64,000 nucleotides of DNA. Origin: Ferrithrix thermotolerans DSM 19514. GTDB taxonomy: Bacteria; Actinomycetota; Acidimicrobiia; Acidimicrobiales; CAIXPF01. The notes below the pieces were generated by a model. It searched no databases. It saw nothing but the letters and a program-made list of their open reading frames with translations, and was not told the origin of the DNA. Location: assembly GCA_945906305.1 (NCBI GenBank), contig CAMDQT010000019.1, forward strand, positions 1 to 64,000, read 5' to 3'. Shown in pieces: positions 33,785-43,073 of the stretch (positions are counted from its first letter, which is position 1; every line of letters starts with the position of its first letter). The translations under genes were made by a program, and so were the position numbers.

Positions 33785-34558
33785 ATGGAGTTGACTGATC
33801 GTGTTGTCATCATCACCGGCGGGGGCGGAGGCATCGGTGCTGCCATGGGCCGCCGCTTCGCTCGGGCCGGGGCCCGAGCCGTGGTGCTCGCGGATCGCAA
33901 TGCCGAAGCGGCGGCTGTAGCCGCCGCTGGCCTTGGCATCGGCGAATCTGGTGTGGGCGTGGCCCTCGACGTGACCGACGAATCTGCGGTTGTGGCCCTC
34001 GTCGAGGACACGATGCGCCGGTTCGGTCCGGTCGACCTGTTCTGCTCGAATGCGGGCGCCGGCGCAGAAGGCGGCCTCGATGCATCGAACGAGGCGTGGC
34101 AGGCTCAATGGGAGCTGCACGTGATGTCCCATGTCTACGCCGGTCGCGCCGTGTTGCCCTCGATGATCGCTCGCGGCGAGGGGTACTTGATGCATACCGC
34201 TTCCGCGGCGGGGTTGTTGCTGGCGGTGGGCTCGGCGCCCTACAGCGTCACGAAGGCGGCGTGCATCAAGTTGGCGGAGTACGAGGCCATCACCCACGGC
34301 GATGACGGGATTCGGGTGTCGGTGCTGTGCCCGCAGGGGGTGAACACCGCCATGGCCCCTAGGCAGCTCGGCGATGGGGGTACCGACGGCATCCGCGAGC
34401 CCGAGGAGGTCGCCGATGCGGTCCTGTCCGCGATCGAGTCGGAGCGCTTCTTCGTCCTGCCCCACCCCGAGGTCGGTGACTATGTGCGGCGCAAGGCCAC
34501 CGATGTCGACCGCTGGATCAACGGCATGCGCCGATTGCGGGCGCGCAGCCAGAGCTGA
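33785..34558 (+). CDS. Short-chain dehydrogenase/reductase, paralogue of 14568..15401
   Basis: VVIITGGGGGIGAAMGRRFARAGARAVVLADRN; NAGAGAEGG; YSVTKAA. Confidence 0.9.
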   Translation: MELTDRVVIITGGGGGIGAAMGRRFARAGARAVVLADRNAEAAAVAAAGLGIGESGVGVALDVTDESAVVALVEDTMRRFGPVDLFCSNAGAGAEGGLDASNEAWQAQWELHVMSHVYAGRAVLPSMIARGEGYLMHTASAAGLLLAVGSAPYSVTKAACIKLAEYEAITHGDDGIRVSVLCPQGVNTAMAPRQLGDGGTDGIREPEEVADAVLSAIESERFFVLPHPEVGDYVRRKATDVDRWINGMRRLRARSQS

Positions 34559-34610
34559 GCTGGGACCAAGACGTGTGTCATTGACCGGCGTGCTCGGTTA
34601 GCTTGGCCCG

Positions 34611-36029
34611 ATGGCGAGCCCCGTGCACCCCCAGCCCGCAACCCTCGGTCAACTCCGGGCCTCCGGATGGATATCCCGGTCGGTCAAGGAGGAGATCCGT
34701 CGCAACGCGATTGCCAAGTTGCGGGCAGGTGAGCCGCTCTTTCCTCGCATCTTGGGCTTTGAGGAGACGGTGCTGCCCAAGCTGGAGAACGCCATCCTGG
34801 CGGGCCACGACATGGTTTTCCTCGGTGAGCGCGGCCAGGCCAAGACCAGGCTCATTCGCTCGATGGTGAATCTTCTCGATGAGTGGATGCCGATTGTGTC
34901 CGGGTCGGAGATCAACGACGATCCGTACAACCCGGTTTCTCGCTATGCCCGAGATCTGCTCACCGAGCACGGCGAGGACACCCGGGTGGATTGGGTGCAC
35001 CGTGATAGCCGATTCGGTGAGAAGCTGGCCACGCCGGACACGTCGGTGGCTGACCTCATCGGTGAGGTCGATCCCATCAAGGTGGCTGAGGGCCGGTATC
35101 TCTCGGACGAACTCACCATTCACTACGGTCTGGTGCCTCGCACCAATCGGGGCATCTTTGCCATCAACGAGCTTCCCGACCTCGCCGAACGCATCCAGGT
35201 CGGTCTGCTGAACGTGCTCGAGGAACGCGATGTCCAGGTGCGCGGGTACAAGATCCGCCTGCCTCTGGACATTCTCCTGGTGGCTTCGGCCAACCCCGAG
35301 GATTACACCAACCGTGGTCGGATTATCACGCCGCTCAAGGATCGGTTCGGGTCCCAGGTGCGCACCCATTACCCCCCGACGATCGAGATCGAGATGGACA
35401 TCGTCGATCAAGAAGCGACGGTCTTTGCCGAGGAGGGAGCGACGGTACGGGTGCCGAGGTTCATGAGCGAGATCGTGGCGACCCTCTCCCACCTGGCCCG
35501 CGCCAGCGGCAATATCAACCAGCGCTCGGGCGTGTCGGTGCGGCTCACGGTGTCCAACCAGGAGACGATGGTCGCCAACGCCGCCCGCCGGGCGATTCTG
35601 CACGGAGAGCACGAGATTGTGCCCAGAGTGTCGGACCTCGATGCCCTCACCGCGTCGACGATGGGCAAGGTCGAGATCGAAACCCTGGAGGATGGCCGTG
35701 AGGGCCAGATCGTGGATGCCTTGGTGAAGTCGGCCGGGCTGACGGTCTTCAAGAATCGGGTCGGACCCGAGTCTTTCCGCACCGTGCTCGATGCCTTCGA
35801 AGGAGGGTTCGTGGCCAACACCGGAGAGGACGTGTCCTGCGAGGACTACGTTCAGTTGCTGAGCGACCAGCCGTCCCTGCGCGAGCCGGTGCTTGCTCTC
35901 ACCGACGGCAGCGAGTCCCCGGCGATGGTTGCTTCCGCGGTGGAGTTCCTCCTGGAGGGCTTGCACCTGTCCAAGCGGTTGAACAAGGACGCCGTCGGCC
36001 GTCGGGCCTCCTACCGGGCTCGTAGCTGA
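34611..36029 (+). CDS. Mg-chelatase/MoxR-like AAA+ ATPase
   Basis: Walker A-like FLGERGQAKTRLIRSM; GIFAINELPDLAERIQVGLLNVLEERDVQVRGY; LVASANPEDYTNRGRIITPLKDRFG. Confidence 0.9.
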   Translation: MASPVHPQPATLGQLRASGWISRSVKEEIRRNAIAKLRAGEPLFPRILGFEETVLPKLENAILAGHDMVFLGERGQAKTRLIRSMVNLLDEWMPIVSGSEINDDPYNPVSRYARDLLTEHGEDTRVDWVHRDSRFGEKLATPDTSVADLIGEVDPIKVAEGRYLSDELTIHYGLVPRTNRGIFAINELPDLAERIQVGLLNVLEERDVQVRGYKIRLPLDILLVASANPEDYTNRGRIITPLKDRFGSQVRTHYPPTIEIEMDIVDQEATVFAEEGATVRVPRFMSEIVATLSHLARASGNINQRSGVSVRLTVSNQETMVANAARRAILHGEHEIVPRVSDLDALTASTMGKVEIETLEDGREGQIVDALVKSAGLTVFKNRVGPESFRTVLDAFEGGFVANTGEDVSCEDYVQLLSDQPSLREPVLALTDGSESPAMVASAVEFLLEGLHLSKRLNKDAVGRRASYRARS

Positions 36030-36061
36030 TTGAACCAGCCCCGGGGTCGACCGGCGCTTCT

Positions 36062-37231
36062 TTAGCCGTCTAGGCGCTGTCGCTTGTCGCTCCAGCGCTG
36101 CAGCACGTCGGCTGCCGCTTTGCGGTGGCGGTCGCGATCGAACAGCCCGAGGGGAACCGCGAAGCCAGTGGCCCCCTCGTAGCCGTCCACAGCCGGTTCC
36201 CAGATCCAACGATCAAGTGCGATGCCGTCCCGACGCACCGCATCGACGTCGCTGCAGGCCTGTTCGGCTGCTTCGGCGTCGGCCTTGGGATCTCCGGTCG
36301 AGACACTGTGGCCGGCGACCCACAACGGCCTATCGGGGCACTTCTCGGCCAGCCGATGCAGTAACGCTTGGAGTTCTTCGTACTGGCGGTCCCGAGCGAC
36401 GCGACCGTCGGCGCCCACGACGTAGGTGCCTTCGAAGGAGACCGCGATGGCATCGAAGCCGTCACGCATCTCGTCGACCCGGTGCTGGGTCATCCGTGGT
36501 AGTTGCAACACGCCGTCGCGAATGGCTTCGACCCAGGCCCATTGCACGCTGTCGTAGAGGCGCGCCGGGGTCTCCGCGCCATACTCGCCGACCCGCGCCA
36601 TGGCGGCCTCCACGCCCAGGGCCACGGGCCGATCGCCGCGCAGAACGCGCCAGGCGTCGAAGGACGCCAGGTAGGCACCTTCCACGGTCTCTACGAATTT
36701 CCCGATGTTGCGGGTGCCTGGGGGGGCGGCTGCGGTGATGAACGCTCCCCGGGCGAAGGAAACCGGTCGCAGAATGGGGATCCAGGCGTCGACGAGGTCA
36801 CCCAAGGTGTCCGCCACTCGTTCCACGTGGCGGGGCCATAGGTAGGAACGGGCGGAGCGTTGCCGCCACCCTCCCTCGTCGATGGAGAACCAGCCCGGCA
36901 GCGGACCTTCGGCCAGGACCACCCAACGCTGCAAGCCGGCGGCGGCGGCGGCACTGAGCACTTCGCGGTAGCGATCGAAGACGGCTCGATCGGGTTGGCC
37001 AGCCGCGGGCTCGAGTCGCGACCAGTCCAGCGTCAGTCGCACGCCGTCGGCACCGAGCTCGCGTAGCAGCCTGAAGTCGTCGGCATAGTCGACCGCGAAC
37101 CCGTTCCCGTCGAAGCTAGGGGGGACCTCTCCGCGTCGCTCCCAGTCGAACCAGTCCGACGTGAGGGCTGCGCCTTCAGATTGCAGGGCCCCGAAGGAGG
37201 CCCCCCAGGTCAAGGATTCGGGCTGGGTCAC
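36062..37231 (-). CDS. Glycoside hydrolase family 1-like protein with substituted catalytic sites
   Basis: GASFGALQSEGA..DWFDWERRG..DYADDFRLLRELGADGVRLTLDWSRLEP; both catalytic Glu motifs substituted. Confidence 0.8.
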   Translation of the reverse strand: MTQPESLTWGASFGALQSEGAALTSDWFDWERRGEVPPSFDGNGFAVDYADDFRLLRELGADGVRLTLDWSRLEPAAGQPDRAVFDRYREVLSAAAAAGLQRWVVLAEGPLPGWFSIDEGGWRQRSARSYLWPRHVERVADTLGDLVDAWIPILRPVSFARGAFITAAAPPGTRNIGKFVETVEGAYLASFDAWRVLRGDRPVALGVEAAMARVGEYGAETPARLYDSVQWAWVEAIRDGVLQLPRMTQHRVDEMRDGFDAIAVSFEGTYVVGADGRVARDRQYEELQALLHRLAEKCPDRPLWVAGHSVSTGDPKADAEAAEQACSDVDAVRRDGIALDRWIWEPAVDGYEGATGFAVPLGLFDRDRHRKAAADVLQRWSDKRQRLDG

Positions 37232-37273
37232 CCTGGGGACCGTAGTGGTCCGGCGCCCGTTGTCCGACCCCGA

Positions 37274-38542
37274 TCAGAGGAGTTGACCGACCGCGTGGAT
37301 CACCATCGCGGTCAAGCCGCCCACCACGGTGCCGTTGATCCGGATGAACTGTAGGTCACGACCGACGGACATCTCGATGCGCTCGGCCGCCTCGTCGGGG
37401 TCCCAACGTTGCACCGTCGTGGCGATGAGTTCACCAACCTGGTGTCCTTCGTTGTCGATCACGTAGCGCACGACGCCGTCCAACCAGCGGTCGATCTTGT
37501 GCTGCAGCGCCAGATCGGTGACCAGCTTGTGGCCGGCCTGGGCCGCGACCCGTTCGAGACGTCGTCTCAACTCCGAGGAGGCGTCGGCGCTCTGGGTCAC
37601 GAGGGCTGATTTGAGCTCACCCCACAACGAGGCGATCCACGCTCGCACGGCGGGGTGATCCAGGAACTCCTCGCGCCAGCGGTCCGCCTGTTCGGCCAGC
37701 GCTGGATCGGTCTGCAGACGGTTGATGAAATCGGCGAGTCGTTCATCGAGGTGTGTTCTCAGCGCATGGTCATCGCTTCGCGCCACTTCCACCAGAAAGC
37801 CTCGTAGACCGGTGAAGAGCTTGGTAAAGATGCGCTCGTCGAGTGGCTCAGGCACCCACCACGGTGACTCGCGCCCAAAACGATCGCGTAGGTGGGGCCT
37901 CTGCTCGTCGAGGAACCGAATCGCACCGTCGAGGGCGGCATCGACCAGCGCACGATGTCGTTGCTCTGCGGTGGCCAGCGCCAGGGTCCGTCCGGCGAGG
38001 GGAGCAAGGCCGATGCGTCGGACCCGATCCAAGATGGCCTGCTCAACTGCGCTGGACACTTCATCGTCGCGCAGCACGTCGGTGGCACCGGCCAGCGCGG
38101 CCGCGGCATGCCGGCTGATCACCGCGGCGTTGCCGGGAGCCACCATCCAAGCGGCGGCGCGGCGACTTGGCTGCATGGCGCGCAGCCGTTCGATTACCGC
38201 GTCACCGGCGAGAAAGTTGTCTTCGACGAACGCGCCCAGCGAACGCCCGAGCGCATCTTTGCGCGTTGGGATCAACGCGGTGTGCGGAATGGGCAACCCG
38301 AGCGGCCGACGAAACAGCGCCGTGACCGCGAACCAGTCGGCCAGTCCGCCGACCAGGGCACCCTCGGCCGCGGCGCGAACGTACCCCCAGCCATCGTGGT
38401 GTTCCAAGGCCAGGCTGGCGGCGACGAAGAGCATGGCTGCGAGCAGCAGCAAGCCGCTGGCCCCCGCCTTCATCCGACGGAGCTGGCCCCGTCGCTGTTG
38501 GTCCTCGCCGACACGTTCCACGGCGCTCCGAAACCCGGTCAT
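37274..38542 (-). CDS. DUF445 family membrane protein
   Basis: GYVRAAAEGALVGGLADWFAVTALFRRPLGLPIPHTALIPTRKDALGRSLGAFVEDNFL. Confidence 0.9.
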   Translation of the reverse strand: MTGFRSAVERVGEDQQRRGQLRRMKAGASGLLLLAAMLFVAASLALEHHDGWGYVRAAAEGALVGGLADWFAVTALFRRPLGLPIPHTALIPTRKDALGRSLGAFVEDNFLAGDAVIERLRAMQPSRRAAAWMVAPGNAAVISRHAAAALAGATDVLRDDEVSSAVEQAILDRVRRIGLAPLAGRTLALATAEQRHRALVDAALDGAIRFLDEQRPHLRDRFGRESPWWVPEPLDERIFTKLFTGLRGFLVEVARSDDHALRTHLDERLADFINRLQTDPALAEQADRWREEFLDHPAVRAWIASLWGELKSALVTQSADASSELRRRLERVAAQAGHKLVTDLALQHKIDRWLDGVVRYVIDNEGHQVGELIATTVQRWDPDEAAERIEMSVGRDLQFIRINGTVVGGLTAMVIHAVGQLL

Positions 38543-38634
38543 CGGCCACCTACGCTACAGATGAGCGATGGCCCAGTTGCGAGGACAGCTCCACGCGTCC
38601 GACATGACGCGGCCCTGGGGATTAGCCTTCTCCT

Positions 38635-40659
38635 ATGTCGGGTTCTCGCTATCGCTACTCCCGTTGGGACGGCTCACAGGTCGGGTTCGAGCTTGGGGCG
38701 GAGGAAATCCTGGCCGAGCTCACCGATGACCTGCTCTACCACGGTGATCTCAACGCGGCGCTGCGCAAGATGATGCACCAGGGGTTCCGCACCCCCGATG
38801 GTGAGCGCATGCAGGGCATTCGCGAAATGCTCGAGAATTTGCGTCGGCGACGCAAGAACGAGCTCGAGCGCTACGACCTCGGTGGGGTTTACGACGACAT
38901 CGCCCAGGACCTGCGCGAGGTTGTGGAGATGGAACGCGAGGCCATCGACGACCGGCTCGACGAAGCGGCGAAATCGGCTGACCGGCGCGAGCAGGACCTC
39001 ACCGAGCAGTCCATGGCCGATCGAAACTTCCAACTCGACATGCTGCCGCCCGATCTTGCCGGTCAGGTCAAGGAGTTGCAGCAGTACGACTTCGTCTCCA
39101 AGGCCGCCCAGCAGCGCTTCGAAGAGCTCATCGACCAGTTGCGTAAGCAGATCATGCAGAGCCAGGTGAACCAGATGGCGGGGGCGATGGAGAACATCAC
39201 TCCGGAGGACCTCGCCCGCACGAAGGACATGCTGTCGGAACTGAACAACCTGCTCGACAAGCGCAATCAGGGCGAGGATACCCAGCAGGATTTCGAAAAT
39301 TTCATGCAGCGTTTCGGGGACTTTTTCCCTGAAAACCCGCAGAACCTCGACGAGCTGCTCGAGACGATGGCCGAACGCATGGCGGCCATGCAGGCGATGA
39401 TGAACTCGATGACCCCCGAGCAGCGAGCCCAGTTGCAGGGCCTGTCTCAGCAGCTGCTCGAAGATATGGATCTGCGCTGGCAGATGGACCAACTGGCGCA
39501 GAATCTGCAGCAGGCATTCCCCGACGCCGGCTGGGAGAGGAGCTACAACTTTTCCGGCCAGGACCCTCTCAACTTCGGCCAGGCCACCGAACTCATGGAG
39601 CAACTCGGTGACCTCGACCAGCTCGAGAACCTGTTGCGGGGAGCTTCCAACCCAGGGGCGTTGGCCGAGGTCGACATCGAACGGGCCCGTGAGTTGCTCG
39701 GTGACGAGGCCGCTCAGAGCCTTCAGAACATGGCCCGCATTGCCAAGATGCTTGAGGACGCCGGCCTGATCGAGAACCGCGAGGGGAAGCTTGAACTCAC
39801 CCCGCGTGGCATTCGTCGGATCGGTCAGAACGCGCTGAGCGATCTGTTTCAGAAGCTCCGCATGGACCAGATCGGTCGCCACGCCATCGCCAAGTCCGGG
39901 TTCGGTCACGAGCGGGAGTACTCGACCAAGCCCTACGAGTTCGGTGACCCGTTCAACCTTGATATTCAGCAGACGATGCGAAATGCCGTCCGACGTCAGG
40001 GTGTGGGCTCACCGGTGCATCTCACGCCGGACGATTTCGAGGTCGAGCGAACCGAGACGATGGTCCGCCAGTCCACCGTGCTGATGCTCGACCTGTCGTT
40101 GTCTATGCCCATGCGCGACAACTTCCTGCCCGCCAAGAAGGTTGCGATGGCGCTGCACAGCCTTATTTCCTCGCAGTATCCACGGGACTACATGGGTCTC
40201 GTCGGCTTTTCTTCCGTGGCCCGAGAGTTCAAAGCCCACGAGCTTCCCGAGGTCAGCTGGGACTACGTGTACGGCACGAACATGCAGCACGGTCTGGCGA
40301 TTTCCCGGCAGATGCTCTCCCGCCAAACCGGCACCAAGCAGATAATCATGATCACCGACGGCGAGCCGACCGCTCACACCGAGGATGACGGCACGCCCTA
40401 CTTCGCCTATCCGCCCGAGCCGGAGACCATCCAACGCACCCTGCGGGAGGTTGGTCGCTGCACCAAGGAAGGCATCGTCATCAACACGTTCATGCTCGAT
40501 GCGACCAGCTATCTCAAGGCGTTTATCGAGAAGGTGGCGGAGATGAACCGGGGCCGGGCGTTCTTCACCACACCGGAGACCCTCGGCGATTACGTGCTGG
40601 TCGACTTCTTGGAGCAGAAGAAGAAGTTGCTCGGCGGTCGCAGCCAGCGCAGCGCGTGA
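38635..40659 (+). CDS. VWA domain-containing protein (CoxE/Mg-chelatase-D-like)
   Basis: MIDAS-like LMLDLSLSMPMRDNF; MITDGEPTAHTEDDG; Gln-rich helical N-terminus. Confidence 0.88.
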   Translation: MSGSRYRYSRWDGSQVGFELGAEEILAELTDDLLYHGDLNAALRKMMHQGFRTPDGERMQGIREMLENLRRRRKNELERYDLGGVYDDIAQDLREVVEMEREAIDDRLDEAAKSADRREQDLTEQSMADRNFQLDMLPPDLAGQVKELQQYDFVSKAAQQRFEELIDQLRKQIMQSQVNQMAGAMENITPEDLARTKDMLSELNNLLDKRNQGEDTQQDFENFMQRFGDFFPENPQNLDELLETMAERMAAMQAMMNSMTPEQRAQLQGLSQQLLEDMDLRWQMDQLAQNLQQAFPDAGWERSYNFSGQDPLNFGQATELMEQLGDLDQLENLLRGASNPGALAEVDIERARELLGDEAAQSLQNMARIAKMLEDAGLIENREGKLELTPRGIRRIGQNALSDLFQKLRMDQIGRHAIAKSGFGHEREYSTKPYEFGDPFNLDIQQTMRNAVRRQGVGSPVHLTPDDFEVERTETMVRQSTVLMLDLSLSMPMRDNFLPAKKVAMALHSLISSQYPRDYMGLVGFSSVAREFKAHELPEVSWDYVYGTNMQHGLAISRQMLSRQTGTKQIIMITDGEPTAHTEDDGTPYFAYPPEPETIQRTLREVGRCTKEGIVINTFMLDATSYLKAFIEKVAEMNRGRAFFTTPETLGDYVLVDFLEQKKKLLGGRSQRSA

Positions 40660-40660
40660 G

Positions 40661-40996
40661 GTGACCGCTTTGCCCCTATTCGGCGCTGACACCGGCTCCG
40701 CGCTTGGGGTGGGGATATTCCTGATCTGGATCGCCTGCCTCGTGGCGTTTTCCCTGGTTGCGGTGGCTGCGGTAGGCCTGTCGGTGTGGATGGTGGTCGA
40801 TGCCTCAAGGCGGCCCGATCATCAGTTCGCGTCGGCCGGGGTCGATCGGACGTTGTGGATCGTGTTGGCATCGGTGGGCTTGATGCTGTGTCAACCGCTC
40901 GGTTTGGTGGCGTCGATCATCTATTTCACCTCCGTGCGGCCCCGACTCGATGCCATCCCGCCTGCCCCGTCGCCACCGATTTCCCCCACCGGCTGA
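40661..40996 (+). CDS. Small membrane protein (DUF2516-like)
   Basis: GTG start 2 nt after VWA stop; 2-3 hydrophobic helices, VWMVVDASRRPDHQF. Confidence 0.65.
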   Translation: MTALPLFGADTGSALGVGIFLIWIACLVAFSLVAVAAVGLSVWMVVDASRRPDHQFASAGVDRTLWIVLASVGLMLCQPLGLVASIIYFTSVRPRLDAIPPAPSPPISPTG

Positions 40997-41003
40997 TCTG
41001 GGG

Positions 41004-41516
41004 TTAGAGCGGCCACGGCCGGGTCGACTCGAGCAGCTCCTGGTAGAGCGTGAGCGTTTCCTCGTCGAAGGCAACCAGCGTTGCCACCTCGACCTGCGTG
41101 GGCGTGTTGCGCAGGGTGTCGATCGCTAGCTCTGCCGCTGATCGACGGGGATAGCCGTACACGCCGGTGGAAATGGCCGGGAACGCCACACTGCGAGCTC
41201 CGAGTTTATCGGCGAGGGCCAAACACCTCTGGTAACAGGTGCGCAAGAGATTTGGCTCGCCGCGTTCCCCTCCATGCCAAATCGGGCCTACGGTATGCAG
41301 TACCCAGCGGGCGGGGAGGCGGAAGCCATCGGTGACTTTGACGTCGCCGGTGTTGCATCCACCGAGGGTCCGACATGCCTGCACCAGTTCGGGTCCCGCG
41401 GCCCGGTGGATGGCACCGTCGACTCCGCCGCCGCCCAGCAACGTCGGGTTCGCGGCGTTGACGATGGCGTCGACCTCGAGCTGCGTGATGTCTCCCAACC
41501 AGGAGAAGAGCCTCAT
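41004..41516 (-). CDS. Macro domain protein (ADP-ribose/O-acetyl-ADP-ribose processing family)
   Basis: [60 protein letters not shown]. Confidence 0.95.
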   Translation of the reverse strand: MRLFSWLGDITQLEVDAIVNAANPTLLGGGGVDGAIHRAAGPELVQACRTLGGCNTGDVKVTDGFRLPARWVLHTVGPIWHGGERGEPNLLRTCYQRCLALADKLGARSVAFPAISTGVYGYPRRSAAELAIDTLRNTPTQVEVATLVAFDEETLTLYQELLESTRPWPL

Positions 41517-41576
41517 GTGTGCCCATTTGCTGGTCGCGCTTGATCTTCACAGCTCCGGTGAGGGAAGATCACATCA

Positions 41577-41588
41577 CTGTAATTACAG
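41577..41588. promoter_or_regulatory. 12-bp palindrome CTGTAATTACAG upstream of whiB-like gene
   Basis: Perfect palindrome in the macro-domain/whiB divergent intergenic region. Confidence 0.4.
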
Positions 41589-41678
41589 CGTCGTGCGAAC
41601 AGGTGGATCCCCTCGCATGGATGCATGGGGATTGACGGCAGGGGGTTGGCCCGAAAACCCGAACGACGGGAGGATCAC

Positions 41679-41987
41679 ATGCGAAGCCCGATATCTGAGG
41701 TCGAAACCGAATCGGAATCCGACGAGCTGACCTGGCAGCGGTTTGCCAACTGTCTCGGGGTGGACCCCGACCTGTTCTTTCCCGAGCGAGGCGCATCGAC
41801 GCGCGAGGCGAAGGAAGTCTGCCGCGCCTGTGTGGTGCGCGTCGACTGCCTCGAGTACGCCATCACGAATGGGGAGAAGTTCGGGATTTGGGGTGGCCTG
41901 TCCGAACGTGAACGGCGACGGATCCGACGTGCTCGTGCCATGGCCAACGCCAACGTGGTGACCATCCGCACGATCGCCACGGCCTAG
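41679..41987 (+). CDS. WhiB-family Fe-S transcriptional regulator
   Basis: ATG 41679; NCLGVDPDLFFPE..VCRACVVRVDCLEYAI..GIWGGLSERERRRI. Confidence 0.93.
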   Translation: MRSPISEVETESESDELTWQRFANCLGVDPDLFFPERGASTREAKEVCRACVVRVDCLEYAITNGEKFGIWGGLSERERRRIRRARAMANANVVTIRTIATA

Positions 41988-42052
41988 TCGCCACCTGGAA
42001 CTTGTCCTGGTCGGCGTGGGTTGGTGCCGCCGTTAGCCGGTAGCATGGACCC

Positions 42053-42229
42053 ATGTTGGGATTTCTTCAGGGCCAGGAATGGATAATCATCGCCGTCGTG
42101 GGGTTGCTGCTCTTCGGTGGATCACAGTTGCCGAAGTTGGCGCGTTCAGTCGGCCAAGCTCAGAAAGAGTTCAAGAAAGGCCTGAACGAAGGCGACGCCG
42201 ACGGGGACGAGACCACGGCGAAGAAGTAG
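42053..42229 (+). CDS. tatA: Sec-independent translocase TatA (58 aa)
   Basis: MLGFLQGQEWIIIAVVGLLLFGGSQLPKLARSVGQAQKEFKKGLNE; below the ORF-track length cutoff. Confidence 0.9.
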   Translation: MLGFLQGQEWIIIAVVGLLLFGGSQLPKLARSVGQAQKEFKKGLNEGDADGDETTAKK

Positions 42230-42276
42230 GGCCGAAGCTCTCGCAGCTCAGCCGAAGTTGTTTGGCTAAAGGCCGA

Positions 42277-42540
42277 TTAACCGACGTCGACGCGGTCGGT
42301 GCGACGACGTCGCAAGATGCGGCGCCGCTCCCGCTCGGACGTGCCGCCCCACACGCCGTGGTCAATGCGGTGGTGCAGAGCGTACTCAAGGCAGATGACC
42401 TTGACTTCGCACGTGGCGCAGATCCGCTTGGCGATCTCGACCCCTGAACCGTCGCTCGGGAAAAACCTGCCGGGCGGTTGTGTGGCGCAGTTGCCGTCTG
42501 CCATCCATTCGTTGTCCACCGCGACCTCCGATTCCCTCAA
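42277..42540 (-). CDS. WhiB-family Fe-S transcriptional regulator
   Basis: MADGNCATQPPGRFFPSDG..ICATCEVKVICLEYAL..HGVWGGTSERERRRI. Confidence 0.93.
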   Translation of the reverse strand: MRESEVAVDNEWMADGNCATQPPGRFFPSDGSGVEIAKRICATCEVKVICLEYALHHRIDHGVWGGTSERERRRILRRRRTDRVDVG

Positions 42541-42638
42541 AGACGTCGAGAACTTGCTGGCGGCCCCGGGTCGGCTAGCGGCATCGGGGAACGCGTCGCG
42601 GTTCGGGAAACAACGTGGAACTCATTCTAACCTGCCCG

Positions 42639-42683
42639 TCAGGCCGAACGGGGTGACCGTTCGGGTACGCTGTTGCGGCCTGA
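42639..42683. promoter_or_regulatory. Overlapping inverted repeats (CCGAACGG-GGTGA-CCGTTCGG; outer TCAGGCC...GGCCTGA) in divergent whiB/hypothetical intergenic region
   Basis: Read directly. Confidence 0.45.
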
Positions 42684-42734
42684 TCGGCGAAGCACCCCGC
42701 CCGCCACCGTGAGCCTTGGGCTCGGGAGAAGACA

Positions 42735-43001
42735 ATGACCGACACCGCGTCGATGGAAGCACCTGTCGCCCACGTGACCGTGGTTTATCTCGGCCCGGTC
42801 GCACCTCACTGGGAGGTCAGGGGGCAGTCCGGTGACCGGAAGCTGATTGATGACTTCCGCTCGCGGGTCATGGCCCGGCTCGTCCTGTTGCCGCCACACG
42901 ACCCACAGTTCCGGCGAAACCGCGAGCGAGTCGTGCGAGACGCCGAGCGCGAAGCCATCGCCCTGCGGTGGGATCTCGGCTACGACGAGGACGAAGGCTG
43001 A
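42735..43001 (+). CDS. Hypothetical protein (88 aa)
   Basis: ATG with upstream GGGAGAAGAC; compact acidic/basic small protein. Confidence 0.65.
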   Translation: MTDTASMEAPVAHVTVVYLGPVAPHWEVRGQSGDRKLIDDFRSRVMARLVLLPPHDPQFRRNRERVVRDAEREAIALRWDLGYDEDEG

Positions 43002-43073
43002 TCGACTAGCCAACCGTCGGGTAATGACCCGGCGGTGCGAGGTTCGCGTCGGGGAGGTCGGTACTATGGCTGG

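Noticed and set aside
33626-34465. Upstream extension of the sdhC ORF
   Set aside because: Antisense to the SDR gene; SdhC start with good RBS is at 33625
34578-36209. 543-aa antisense ORF opposite the AAA+ gene
   Set aside because: Shadow ORF; Arg/His/Gly-rich translation without a recognisable domain, real product on plus strand
38674-39909. 411-aa antisense ORF opposite the VWA gene
   Set aside because: Leu/Glu/Val-rich mirror of a Gln/Glu-rich helical coding region; shadow ORF
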